From NCBI GenBank assembly GCA_002778195.1, contig PCDI01000017.1:684872-748871 (forward strand): 64,000 nucleotides of DNA, given 5' to 3'. A program made the translations under genes and the position numbers. Within the stretch, counting starts at the first letter, position 1; every line of letters begins with the position of its first letter. This DNA is from Raffaelea ambrosiae (taxonomy: Eukaryota > Ascomycota > Sordariomycetes > Ophiostomatales > Ophiostomataceae). A model generated the notes under the pieces. It made no database searches. It saw only the letters and a program-made list of their open reading frames with translations, and was not told where the DNA came from. This document shows positions 55,779 through 64,000 of the stretch, in pieces.

Positions 55779-57968
55779 TTACTTACCCTGCCGCTCGATA
55801 CGGCTTGCGTCCTGGCACACAAATTCCAGGCTCTCAAGAGACTCTCGGGGCGATAGCGCTTGCCGGATGCGCGTGCTGATGTCCGACAGAGGACTACCCC
55901 GAGCCAATTCCAGCGCCAGCCCTGAGCTGGCGGCCGTCTCCTTGGCCTTGGACACCTTGGGCGGTTGGGCGGCGTCGTCGAGAAAGTGCTGTCGCGCATT
56001 GTCCGGCAGATTCGGGCGCGAACGCAGTTGCGGCAGGGACTTCGGTGGCTCTCGCAGAGGCAGTATTGGCCGAACTGGTAGTCCCGGCGGCGGTGGCGTT
56101 GGTAGCGGCGGCGGCGATGGCAGCCGCAGAGGCAGGATCGGCGCCGGTCGCGGCGGCTTTGGAGAAGGTGTCGGCTCACGTGTGTGCGCCGCTGTGAGGC
56201 GCGGCTTGGATGGCTTGAGGTGTTCCCGGGCTTCCTCAAGCTGCCGGTTGATGCTCTCACAGGCAATGGCAGCCGCAGCCGCCGAAGTCGTAGTAGGGGC
56301 ATGTCTGGATGATCCCCTCGGAGGTACGGTCACCTTGCCAGACGAGTCAGTGGTTTGTTCTTGGGTTTTAGGAAGCCGTGGTCTCTCAGACGATGCTGCC
56401 GACGTGTTGGACGACACGGGTGTTGAAGTTTGCGAAGAGTTGGTAGCACGTGTTTTCTTCGAGAAAGAGGATCCTGAGGACGAAGAATGGCTGTTCTTCG
56501 AAGAAGAGGATCTCAAAGACGAAGATGGTGGTTTGCTGGACCCCGAGGAATGTGGGCCGTTCCTTGAGGGCGATGCCGCTGGCCTACTCGATCCTGAAGA
56601 AGACGGAGCGTTTTTCGAGGAGGAGGATCTCGAAGACGAACGAGAAACACTCTTCGACGCCGATGTCGGTGGCTTAGTAGACACCGAAGAAGACGGAGGT
56701 TTCTTCGACGACGATGCCGATAACTTACCAGATCCCGAAGGAGAAGGGCTGTCCTTCGAGGCAGAGGATTTCGAAGATGAACGAGGAGCGCCCTTCGATG
56801 ACAATGGTGGTTTGCTGGGTTCCGAACAATAAATGGGATTCATCGATGATGCCGGTGCCCTACTATACCCCGAAGAAGGAGCATTCTTCGACGATGATGC
56901 TGGCTTGGATCCCGAGGAAGAAGGCTGGGGATGCTTCGATGACGACGACAACGACGACGATGCCGCCGCAAACCTGCTGGTATCCATCTTGGTGCCACCA
57001 ATGGTGAGCGACTGAATAAACTCCATTGGCAGGCCTTCGGCAGGCCGCGGAGGCCGCGGAGGCGGCTTGTCCAGAGCCTTGGGCGGCACGGGCAGCGGGT
57101 TGAGCTTGGGTCGTTTCTGCTTCTGCTGCTGCTGCTGCTGCTGCCGTTCATGCTGCCCTTCGCGTGGCTGGTTCACCGAGTCGTCCCAGCGAATGCTCGG
57201 GGGACGGACGTGGGCCGGCACGGGCACGGCCATCTCGGCGATGGGGAACTTGGCCTTGTCCCAGAAAACCGACTCGATGGAGACCACGCATTTTCGCGCC
57301 TTGGTCTTGGTCTCGGCCTTGGTCTTGGCCTCGGCCTTGATCGTGGCCTCGTCCTGCTGCTGCTTCTGCTGTTTGTGTCGCTCTTGTTGACGCGTCTGCT
57401 CTTGCTCGGGCCTGTGTCGGTGCTGGTCCTCCCGTCTTTTCTGCTGCTCCTGCTGCTTCTGCTCCTTCTGGCGTTGTTCCTTCTGGCGTTGCTCATTGTG
57501 CTGCTGCTCCCGCACGCGCTGCTCTTGTCGCTCCCTTTGCCGCTGCCTCTGCTCCTGCCGCAGACGCTGCTCCTTCGCTCTCTGCTCTCTCTCTCGCTGC
57601 TCCCTCGCGCGCTGTTCTTGTCGCTCCTTTTGTCGCTGCTCCTGCTTCAGGCGCTGTTCCTCCTCTCGCCGCTCTTGTCGGCGCTCCTCCTCCTTCTGGC
57701 GCCGCTCTTCGTCCTCGGCCTCGCGCTCACGCTCGATCTCGCGCTTGCGCTCCATGTTGTGGCGACGGCGACAGTTGAAGCAGGGCGCGTTGACGTAGAA
57801 CTGCTCCGTGTCCACGCGGCCGCAGTCGCGGGCGGGCTTCCCGCCCGCCAGCACATGGCGGAACGTCGTCCAGCAGCCGACATGCTTGTCCGGGGCGCGA
57901 CTGCAGCGGCGGATAGCAGTCATGTGCCGGTGGTGGCAGAGGAAATAGGTGACATCGGCCTGGCACAT
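55779..57968 (-). CDS. Hypothetical protein: N-terminal Cys/His cluster, long Arg/Gln/Glu helix, Ser-rich repeats
   Basis: Unrecognised single-frame gene of 729 residues from the ATG at 57968 (MCQADVTYFLCHHRH). Thirteen more codons are open upstream, but this start fits the Cys-rich beginning of the protein. Residues 1-75 hold Cys and His (CHHRH, RCSRAP, GCW, DCG, APCFNCRRRH) that could bind one or two zinc ions. Residues about 75-240 are almost entirely Arg/Gln/Glu/Lys (REQREREQRAKEQ-type), predicting a single very long helix or coiled coil. Then comes a short segment with SVFWDKAKFP and PSIRWDDSV. About 320-560 is Ser/Lys/Pro-rich, with PSSSGSSKPP-type units repeating many times, followed by a Pro-rich part and a final helix. 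The last codons GGT AAG TAA also form a perfect splice donor, so a small further exon is possible. Confidence 0.7.
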   Translation of the reverse strand: MCQADVTYFLCHHRHMTAIRRCSRAPDKHVGCWTTFRHVLAGGKPARDCGRVDTEQFYVNAPCFNCRRRHNMERKREIEREREAEDEERRQKEEERRQERREEEQRLKQEQRQKERQEQRAREQREREQRAKEQRLRQEQRQRQRERQEQRVREQQHNEQRQKEQRQKEQKQQEQQKRREDQHRHRPEQEQTRQQERHKQQKQQQDEATIKAEAKTKAETKTKARKCVVSIESVFWDKAKFPIAEMAVPVPAHVRPPSIRWDDSVNQPREGQHERQQQQQQQKQKRPKLNPLPVPPKALDKPPPRPPRPAEGLPMEFIQSLTIGGTKMDTSRFAAASSSLSSSSKHPQPSSSGSKPASSSKNAPSSGYSRAPASSMNPIYCSEPSKPPLSSKGAPRSSSKSSASKDSPSPSGSGKLSASSSKKPPSSSVSTKPPTSASKSVSRSSSRSSSSKNAPSSSGSSRPAASPSRNGPHSSGSSKPPSSSLRSSSSKNSHSSSSGSSFSKKTRATNSSQTSTPVSSNTSAASSERPRLPKTQEQTTDSSGKVTVPPRGSSRHAPTTTSAAAAAIACESINRQLEEAREHLKPSKPRLTAAHTREPTPSPKPPRPAPILPLRLPSPPPLPTPPPPGLPVRPILPLREPPKSLPQLRSRPNLPDNARQHFLDDAAQPPKVSKAKETAASSGLALELARGSPLSDISTRIRQALSPRESLESLEFVCQDASRIERQGK

Positions 57969-58864
57969 GGTTGCTGCTGTTGTTGGAAGGGTGGTTTTTT
58001 TTAACAAACACTGGTTCTTGGAGTGGAAAAGCAGAGATGGAAAGAACAGGTTCCTAGACCTTCGAGGGGGGGTTCTCGATGTTTCTCGATCTCAGTCGAA
58101 TTCTCTGGCTGCAGTTGTGTGAAAAGAAAAGATCTACTTTGTCTTCTGACAACGATTTCTGCTTTTTCTGTTTCACACTGGAAAGTAAATTTTGTCTTGA
58201 CTAAAATGATAGACAGAGGAAGCAAACCATGACAGGCAAGTGGAGAGAAACCCCCTTTTTGTTTATATATACGATTTTGTTATTCTACGGTGAACAGACT
58301 TCCCGGCTGTGCCACTGCTGTTCGGGTCTCAGTTTGGATACGACAACCTGGTATGGCACTTCTGTGTTCACCACATCAGTACAGTTGTATACTTCTTTGT
58401 TCGTCTGGGCAAAATTGAATACGTATGCACCCTTGTTCTCAATTTCAGGGGCCATTCCCTTTGTTAACTGTTATCAACTCCAGTTCAGAAACCCCAACTA
58501 TGTGAACAAAGACCATCTTGTGACTTCGACAACTAAAAGTGTACAATACAGTGTTCACGGGAAACTTAGCATTGGCTCTCGCGCCGTTATGTATATAAGT
58601 ATCCCCCTTCACACACACGACAGGGACACTCATTCTGAATCACCAAAGCAAGGAACGCTCTCTCTTCCTCGTCCTGCCTCTCCTGCTCTTCCGGCGCGTG
58701 AAACACGGTCAATGACTCTAGGAGACGATAGAATACACATTCTCGCATACGCTGACTTTCTTCCACTGCCTGATTCAGTCGGGGATTTGCTGGTTATATA
58801 TATTGTCTTGGTTGTCGTCTCCCTGTCCTTCTACTGTTTTTTCAGCGACCAGTCGGGCCACAGC
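57969..58864. other. Divergent intergenic region between two unknown genes
   Basis: Shared promoter region of about 900 bp. It has a TATATAAG box (58592-58599) on the plus strand and a possible 3' splice acceptor TTTTTTCAG (58837-58845). The plus frame is open throughout from 58229. Confidence 0.5.
58592..58599 (+). promoter_or_regulatory. TATA box of the 58.9-kb gene
   Basis: TATATAAG followed by a CCCCCTTCACACACAC stretch, typical of fungal core promoters, about 265 bp before the ATG at 58865. It argues that translation starts downstream rather than at 58229. Confidence 0.5.
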
Positions 58865-59956
58865 ATGTCGGCATCGGACAAACTCCCACCTCTCAGGCCT
58901 CCTGCTGGCTGCTTCCACCACCTGGATAGCGAGTCGGAAACCGATCCAGATTATTTGTCGGAATCCGATCTGGACAGCCAGTTGGAACCCGATTCTGATG
59001 ACCTGTTGGAAACTGGTTCGGACGTCCAGTTGGAAAGTTCCGATGGGGGCCAATCTGATGACCAGTCGGATGACCAGTCGGATGACCAGTCGGTGCGGGA
59101 TACACAGCAACTATTGTCCCCGGATTTGGACGAGGCCTATCAGGAAACGTTTGGTGCACTTGACGACGCGGCGAAGCCGTCCGCGGGGGCAAGGCCGCCA
59201 GCAGGCCAGATGCAGGTGCCTCTGTCTATGGATCGGGCCTACCAGGATGCCCTCGACGCCCTCGAGGGCTCCGCGAAGCCGTCGGTGCTGCCGAGATTGG
59301 CGCCGAGCAAGGTCCTCCCCAGGGTCTTCCCGGTCAACGGGCCCTGGGATGGGTACCCGGACCTGTCGGTGGAGCACGAGTCCCGCTTCAACTTCCGCGA
59401 GCGTATGCTCTCCGAGGACGAGAAGAGAGTGGCGACGCCGGCGGAAATCGCCAAGGCCCAGAAGAAGGGCCAGCTCAAGGTCCAGCGGACGATCTGGACC
59501 GCGCGGCTGGCCGACGAGGAGCGGCAGAAGAGAAAGGCACGCGAACAGGAGCGGGCCCGGATCCAGAAGACGATCGAGACGAGAATGCTGCAAGCAGCCG
59601 AGAAGGAGACTGTTGCTGCGCACAAGGCGGAAACGGAAAGCACGGAAAGTACGCAAAGCACGCAAAGCACGCCAGAAAAGCAAGAAAAGCAAAGCTCCAT
59701 CGGCCAGCGCATCATGAGCACGGCCCGGGAGGCGTGCCGAAGCAGCACCAGCACCAGCGCCAGCGCCAACACCCGTTCCCATCGTCGACTCACCGACTAC
59801 ATCCGGCCCAAGCCACGACTACCGCCCATGGTAGCCCATACAAACAGGGTGCCCAGCGGCATGGAGCAGTATCGATCTTGCCAGTGCCGAGAGCCGTGCT
59901 CCGAATGCGTGGGTATGGAGGTGCAAAGGGGCGTCGAGGAGGAGAACTGGATCTAA
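58865..59956 (+). CDS. Hypothetical acidic/charged protein with C-terminal Cys cluster
   Basis: Single-exon frame giving 363 residues from the ATG at 58865; I do not recognise the family. Residues 1-80 are Asp/Ser-rich, with three exact DDQS repeats and SESDLDSQLEPDSDD-like units. Two related segments follow (LDEAYQETFGALDDAAKPS and MDRAYQDALDALEGSAKPS), an internal duplication. A basic helical stretch (RFNFRERMLSEDEKRVATPAEIAKAQKKGQ, ADEERQKRKAREQERARIQ) spans about 180-245. A Ser/Thr/Gln repeat precedes the C-terminal CQCREPCSECVG, a C-x-C-x3-C-x2-C cluster that could bind metal. The frame is open for a further 212 codons upstream, but a TATA box inside that stretch favours the start used here. 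It is divergently paired with the other Cys-rich unknown gene. Confidence 0.6.
   Translation: MSASDKLPPLRPPAGCFHHLDSESETDPDYLSESDLDSQLEPDSDDLLETGSDVQLESSDGGQSDDQSDDQSDDQSVRDTQQLLSPDLDEAYQETFGALDDAAKPSAGARPPAGQMQVPLSMDRAYQDALDALEGSAKPSVLPRLAPSKVLPRVFPVNGPWDGYPDLSVEHESRFNFRERMLSEDEKRVATPAEIAKAQKKGQLKVQRTIWTARLADEERQKRKAREQERARIQKTIETRMLQAAEKETVAAHKAETESTESTQSTQSTPEKQEKQSSIGQRIMSTAREACRSSTSTSASANTRSHRRLTDYIRPKPRLPPMVAHTNRVPSGMEQYRSCQCREPCSECVGMEVQRGVEEENWI
59057..59092 (+). repeat. 12-bp tandem repeat GATGACCAGTCG x3
   Basis: Three exact in-frame copies coding Asp-Asp-Gln-Ser in the acidic N-terminus of the 58.9-kb gene. Confidence 0.95.
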
Positions 59957-60512
59957 AGGTAAGAATGAAAGGGTGGCGATACGCTAACCACACAGGAACA
60001 GTGCTTGGACATGACCCGCGATTGGTTGAACCCGAAAAGGGTAAGTTTTGCCGATGATTTATGAAACGATGATTTTCCTTGCAACTTGCATACATTCAAA
60101 TGTGCATTGGCTCTGAAAAATATTCCAACTTGTCTGAAACTTCCATATACGCAAACCATTGGCTCTGAAAAGTGTTCCAATTTTGTCTGAATAATTTCAG
60201 AATCTTTAATTTATAAACTAACTAGGTTGGATGGAAAGCTATTTTTTTGTTTGCTGTTTGATAATTTTCTGTTTGTTCCATAATCCTCCACATGTTCATT
60301 GTTCCATAACCTCCACAAATTCACAAACTATTTCATTTACCTATGCATTTCTTGGATGTCTTCGTGTGCCCAAATCCAATAGAGCGTGCCATGTTGCTTC
60401 TCTTCTGTCATTGTGTGGTGCCCGAGTCCAATAGAGAGGGAGTGCTGTGTTGTCTCCCTTCTCTGTCTTTTTTGTATCTCAAGGGCCGAGAAAAAAATTG
60501 AGATGTTCCCTT
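59957..60512. other. A/T-rich intergenic region with local duplications
   Basis: Between convergent genes. Three separate imperfect direct duplications lie at 60105-60191, about 60274-60318 and about 60364-60465. No exon seen. Confidence 0.6.
60105..60191 (+). repeat. Imperfect direct duplication, 34-35 bp arms
   Basis: 60105-60138 and 60157-60191 both read CATTGGCTCTGAAAA, then TTCCAA, then TTGTCTGAA, with a few substitutions, separated by 18 bp. Confidence 0.9.
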
Positions 60513-61113
60513 TTACAGGGAGGGGATAGCAGAGCTGATCGAGGTCAGCTGGCTGATGACGCTCGACAGAGCGGTCGAAAGAGCCGTCGCTGCGCCGGAG
60601 CCAAGGAGGCTGCCCAGCTCGCTCTCGAGGCCGGTAGTGGACAGCAGTGTGTTGACCAGGGCAGTGACGGTGCTGATCAGCGAGCCCAGAATGCTGATGA
60701 TGGTGCCGATGGTGCTGAGGCCAAGGCCCAGCAGCGAGGTGAGGTCGGTCAGGCCAGCAATGATGTTGAGGCTGGCAAGGTCGCTGATGACCTTGGTCAG
60801 GCCAGAGGCAACCTCGCCGAGCTCCGTGACGAGCTCCGGAATATAGGCCGTGAGGTTGCCGGCCGAGACAGCAGCCTCGAGATCAGAAGCTGAGAGGGAG
60901 AAGAGTTAGATCAAGTCTAAGAAAAAAAAGGGGAAGGACTATCAGAGAGAACGTACTGATGGTGCCGACAAGAGACTCGACACCCGAGGCATCAGCAGTG
61001 AGGCCATCGAGAAGGCCGCGCTTGGCCGCCAGAGCGGTCTCGTCGCTGGCAGCGGGAGCGGCAAAGGCGCCGACGAAGAGGGTGGCAAAGCCGAAGACGG
61101 TAGAGAACTTCAT
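60513..61113 (-). CDS. Small secreted hydrophobic protein, unknown function
   Basis: Exons 60957-61113 and 60513-60889 join in frame to 177 residues across a 67-bp intron. The N-terminus MKFSTVFGFATLFVGAFAAPA is a signal peptide with a likely cleavage after AAPA. AKRG at about 30-33 could be a Kex2 site. The mature part has no cysteine and no aromatic cluster. It is built of Leu/Ile/Val/Ser/Thr/Gly in amphipathic stretches (LNIIAGLTDLTSLLGLGLSTIGTIISILGSLISTVTALVNTLL), with one N-glycosylation site (NLT). This resembles HsbA-like or other fungal surface-binding secreted proteins in composition only; the absence of Cys excludes a hydrophobin. Its TATAAA box lies at 61255-61260. Likely role at the cell surface or in secretion; function unknown. 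Confidence 0.82.
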
Positions 61114-61254
61114 TTTGAATAAGTGAAAAGGGAAGGTTTGAAAAAAAAGTGTTGAGAAGAAGATGGAAAAGAAGCTGATGTGTTGAAGAGTGGATTGTTG
61201 GATGATGATTCTCTCTCTTCGAAATCTCGTCCAAGACGGGGAGGAAGCCACGAC

Positions 61255-61260
61255 TTTATA
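61255..61260 (-). promoter_or_regulatory. TATA box of the small secreted-protein gene
   Basis: TATAAA on the minus strand 142 bp before the start codon, followed by a CT-rich, then CA/TTC-rich leader. Typical of a strongly or conditionally expressed fungal gene. Confidence 0.6.
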
Positions 61261-64000
61261 CTCGAGAGGACGGTGTCCTCGAGGCCGGCCCATCCGTGCT
61301 ATCCTCCCCGGGCATGGTGGACGAGGTCAGAAGATCTCCAGACTGCGAGAGTGAGACGGGTGGACACCGAGGATGACAAGATTGGACCTCCTCTAGTCCT
61401 TGTTTCCTCGACTAGTCTCTTTGGTTTTCGTGATGGCAAGGGAAAAAAAAAAAGGAATAACTGCATCATGCATGCGGTGCCTCTGGAAGCAAGGACAAAC
61501 ATGCCAGAAGAAGGAAAGCCGGGGACGACGATCAACATGGTGGAACCACAACTCTCTCTCCCCTGTGTCTTAGACAAGAAAGAGAGCCCCATCGGGGCAT
61601 CCAGCCTATCACTTCCAGTTGTGCTCTCAGTTCCCTTGCTCCCAACAGCTCAGCAACCAAGGTTGGGCCATCTCTGTTGCGATCTGCCGGTCCAAGGAAT
61701 GTCGTTATCAAGACAGAAGTGAAGAAAGACAATACAAAAAAAGTCGACAAATGTAATGAGCAAGTAACAATCCGGAGAACATCTGGCTCGGGCGTGCTTC
61801 GCAGCGCGAATCGGATTGGTTCGTTGTTTGCATACAGTGTGTTCCGGTCCGCAATAGCTACAGAGTAAAACATCAGACGAGACACCCATTGCACAATCCG
61901 TGGATACGTGGTTTTTTTCTTCTTCTTGATTATTCTTTCCCTGTCTTGTTCTGTCTGTCTCTTTGTTCCTGTTCTCCTTTGCTTCTCGCAGTTTTTTCCT
62001 CGTCTGATTGTTCCATTTGCTCCATTTGTTCCATTTTGTCCCTTATCTAAGATGAAGACAAGAAAATACCAAGAGCCTGGCATGGGAGAATGGCCGAGAG
62101 CGAAAGGAGGATTGACAGACAAGAACTGTGTGTGTATACCATGCATACAGTCCCGCACCACACCGTTTACTGGTCGAGTCACCAACATCCAGCGCAAGCA
62201 CCCCAACTTCTCCCCACCCCACGTTGCAGAGCCCGGACCCAGCTGAGCACGGAAGTAGAAAAACACGCAATGCGAGGAACGAGGAACAGTATCGCATCAC
62301 GAGCCAACAACCAGTTTGGCCAAGAGCAGGAATGGAGCTAGACAAGAATTGCTCGCACTCCCAAGACGATCGTCCTGCTTGGCCAAGAGATGGGCAGGCC
62401 GGCCGCCCGAATCCGGAAAACTGGAGCGGCTCTGCAAGGGGCTGCGCGTGTGTGAGAGAGTTTGCGCGTGACCTCTTTTCACTCCGCCCATGTTTTATTT
62501 TGTTGTTTTTCTTTTCGCACTTCCTGTTCTTCTGCAAGGCTCCGGCAGTTGTTAGTTACAACAAACACAAAACACCCCCATCTACGAAGCAAAAAACCAA
62601 GGACTGAGGTCGGAAGGCTGATGATCTTGCTGGTCCATGACGATCTTCGCTCCATCAGGATACGAAATGCATTTGCGTCAGTCGGCTGATATCAATCTGC
62701 ATTGAAGTTGGACTGGCTCTCTCGAGAACCAGAAAACAGGTCGATGGACGTGATAAGAGATTATCCCCCAACGAGGGCGGCGGGCCTATCACGACATCGT
62801 CTTGTTGCATCCCGTCGATTTCGATTACAAAATCCGAAACCAAACCACCAACACAACCGGCGCCAAGCGATTTGCAATTGGTCAAAATGTCTCGCAGTGT
62901 GGTTGGCAAATCATGGCCGCGTAGGCCAGGTCAGGCGAGACCATGTCTGGGATGGTTCTCACCTTGCAGAGAATGCAGAACAAAGGAAGAGGCAAGGGCG
63001 AAAAAGAGAAGGAAAAAGGAAGAGAAAAGGCTGCAGCACCAGAAGGGATGGTTGGTGCACGACCAAAGGCTGGCATTGTCTCACCAGACGCCGTGGGGAA
63101 GAGTGCACTGTAGAAAGTCCCTGGCCTGGCTGTTGCGACTGCCTATTCTTCGTCTGATTCGCTGATTCGCTGATTCGCTAATTCGCCTGCATTCTGCAAA
63201 CGTCTTCTCCCAACTAACTATGACTATGCAGACTGGTCTCGGATAGAACGGGCATTTGTGGTCTGCATGCGTTGGCTTGCCCGCAAGGTCGTCTTTGCCC
63301 ATTTGGGACGATGCTTGAACTTCCTAGCGTACAGTCTTCTTTTTTTGATTTCTTTTGCTGCGATGTTGGGACTCCGTTTGCCTCGACTCGCGCTGCTGAT
63401 CCGTGTCTCCTATCCAGCCGTCGCGACCTAGCAGACAGTGTGGCGGCTCTTATTCCGCCCATCATGGCTGGTGGATACTCGAAAACAGATCGGAATCCGG
63501 CAGACGAACCGACAGTGGCACCACAAGCAACACACGAACGACAACTGCCGCGTGGTGTCAGCTGCTGGCTTTGATGTTTGCTCCCGCAAGAATATCTAGC
63601 CCAGGGGCATATGGACAGACAACACGGAAAAAGAAAGTAGCAGGGGGGCAGCCACTCCCGCATAGCAGCCGTCGGCACATTCTGTGTTTCTTTGCGTGCG
63701 GCAAAGGGTCCTGCCGCCGTGTCCCACACACAAACAACCTTGTCCCACTTAGGCTTTGGACCAGCCGCCCCCACGCCACCCTTTCGCTGCTAGCCTTGTC
63801 TCGCTTTGGGGTCCATGTCTCTCTTTAACTCGCTCATCTGTCTCGCCTCTTGTTCAGCATTCGTCAGCCGAACAGGAAGAAGTATGGAAACGGATAGGGC
63901 TGGCCGCAAGCTGGTGAGACAAACTGCCGCTCAACGGACAAAAACCGGATCTTTTCTGTCCGGGGGGTCTTTCCGGGGATCCTCTAAAGAGGGTTGAGAC
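61261..64000. other. Right-end region, no gene supported
   Basis: Upstream region of the secreted-protein gene and then mixed sequence to the window edge. Open frames of up to about 240 codons occur on the minus strand but are biased, Trp/Cys/Arg-rich and without family resemblance. A short tandem repeat lies at 63157-63187. A gene starting beyond the right edge cannot be judged. Confidence 0.5.
63157..63187 (+). repeat. 8-bp tandem repeat (GATTCGCT x3-4)
   Basis: CTGATTCGCTGATTCGCTGATTCGCTAATTCGC: three near-exact 8-bp units plus a variant. Confidence 0.9.

Noticed and set aside
61532..62266. 244-codon minus frame near the right end
   Set aside because: Trp/Arg/Cys-rich without a domain and crossing a poly-Lys tract from an AAG/TTC repeat.
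1..64000. tRNA, 5S rRNA and spliceosomal snRNA genes
   Set aside because: I looked for T-loop GTTCGA contexts and for the conserved 5S, U1, U2, U4, U5 and U6 stretches by eye and found none with a plausible fold; a covariance-model scan would be decisive.

Overview
The window is nuclear DNA from a filamentous ascomycete, probably a Sordariomycete. No species can be named from sequence alone. Evidence for this: genes carry zero to three short GT-AG introns, mostly 60-120 bp with CTAAC/CTGAC-type branch sites. Leaders are long and CT-rich, coding exons are GC-rich with CAG/CAA glutamine tracts, and the families present (class I/II chitin synthase, fungal SUZ protein, Mpo1, ATP synthase subunit h, Sch9) are those of Pezizomycotina. 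There are no operons, no CRISPR array, no rRNA and no recognisable intact transposon, and I found no tRNA by eye.

Layout, left to right: a truncated AIF/AMID-type flavoprotein oxidoreductase (minus strand, runs off the left edge); a gene-free 4 kb; a chitin synthase (5.46-8.84 kb); a gene-free 3.7 kb; a giant Q-rich protein with a PP1-docking motif and a CCCH finger that looks like the PNUTS/Ppn1 phosphatase regulator (12.6-18.0 kb); the cytosolic Fe-S assembly factor NAR1 with a His-rich insertion (19.3-21.6 kb); a SUZ-domain RNA-binding protein whose 5' exon is lost in an assembly gap (22.2-23.5 kb, gap 23571-23780); a 92-residue unknown protein; a 446-residue unknown acidic protein; a 6.5 kb gene-poor stretch; the AGC kinase Sch9 (33.5-37.1 kb); ATP synthase subunit h (38.8-39.8 kb); a secreted DOMON haem domain fused to cytochrome b561 (40.9-42.5 kb); a gene-poor 3.3 kb; a fungal protein with a possible PD-(D/E)XK nuclease-like core (45.7-46.6 kb); the S6-kinase-like AGC kinase Psk1 (47.9-50.2 kb); the spliceosomal WD40 protein Prp4 (51.5-53.5 kb); the Mpo1 fatty-acid alpha-oxidation enzyme (54.3-55.2 kb); two divergently transcribed unknown Cys-containing proteins (55.8-60.0 kb); a small secreted hydrophobic protein (60.5-61.1 kb); and about 2.9 kb with no gene seen.

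Most genes are housekeeping: wall synthesis, Fe-S assembly, splicing, respiration, and mRNA 3'-end or phosphatase control. The notable functional pairing is two nutrient-signalling AGC kinases, Sch9 and Psk1, within 11 kb of each other. The least explained parts are the nuclease-like fungal protein, the divergent unknown pair, the small 24.5 kb gene, an isolated start-exon-like stretch at 30.4 kb, and several local sequence duplications at 60.1-60.5 kb. Splice sites were assigned by eye from frame continuity, consensus sites and family conservation; no RNA evidence was available.
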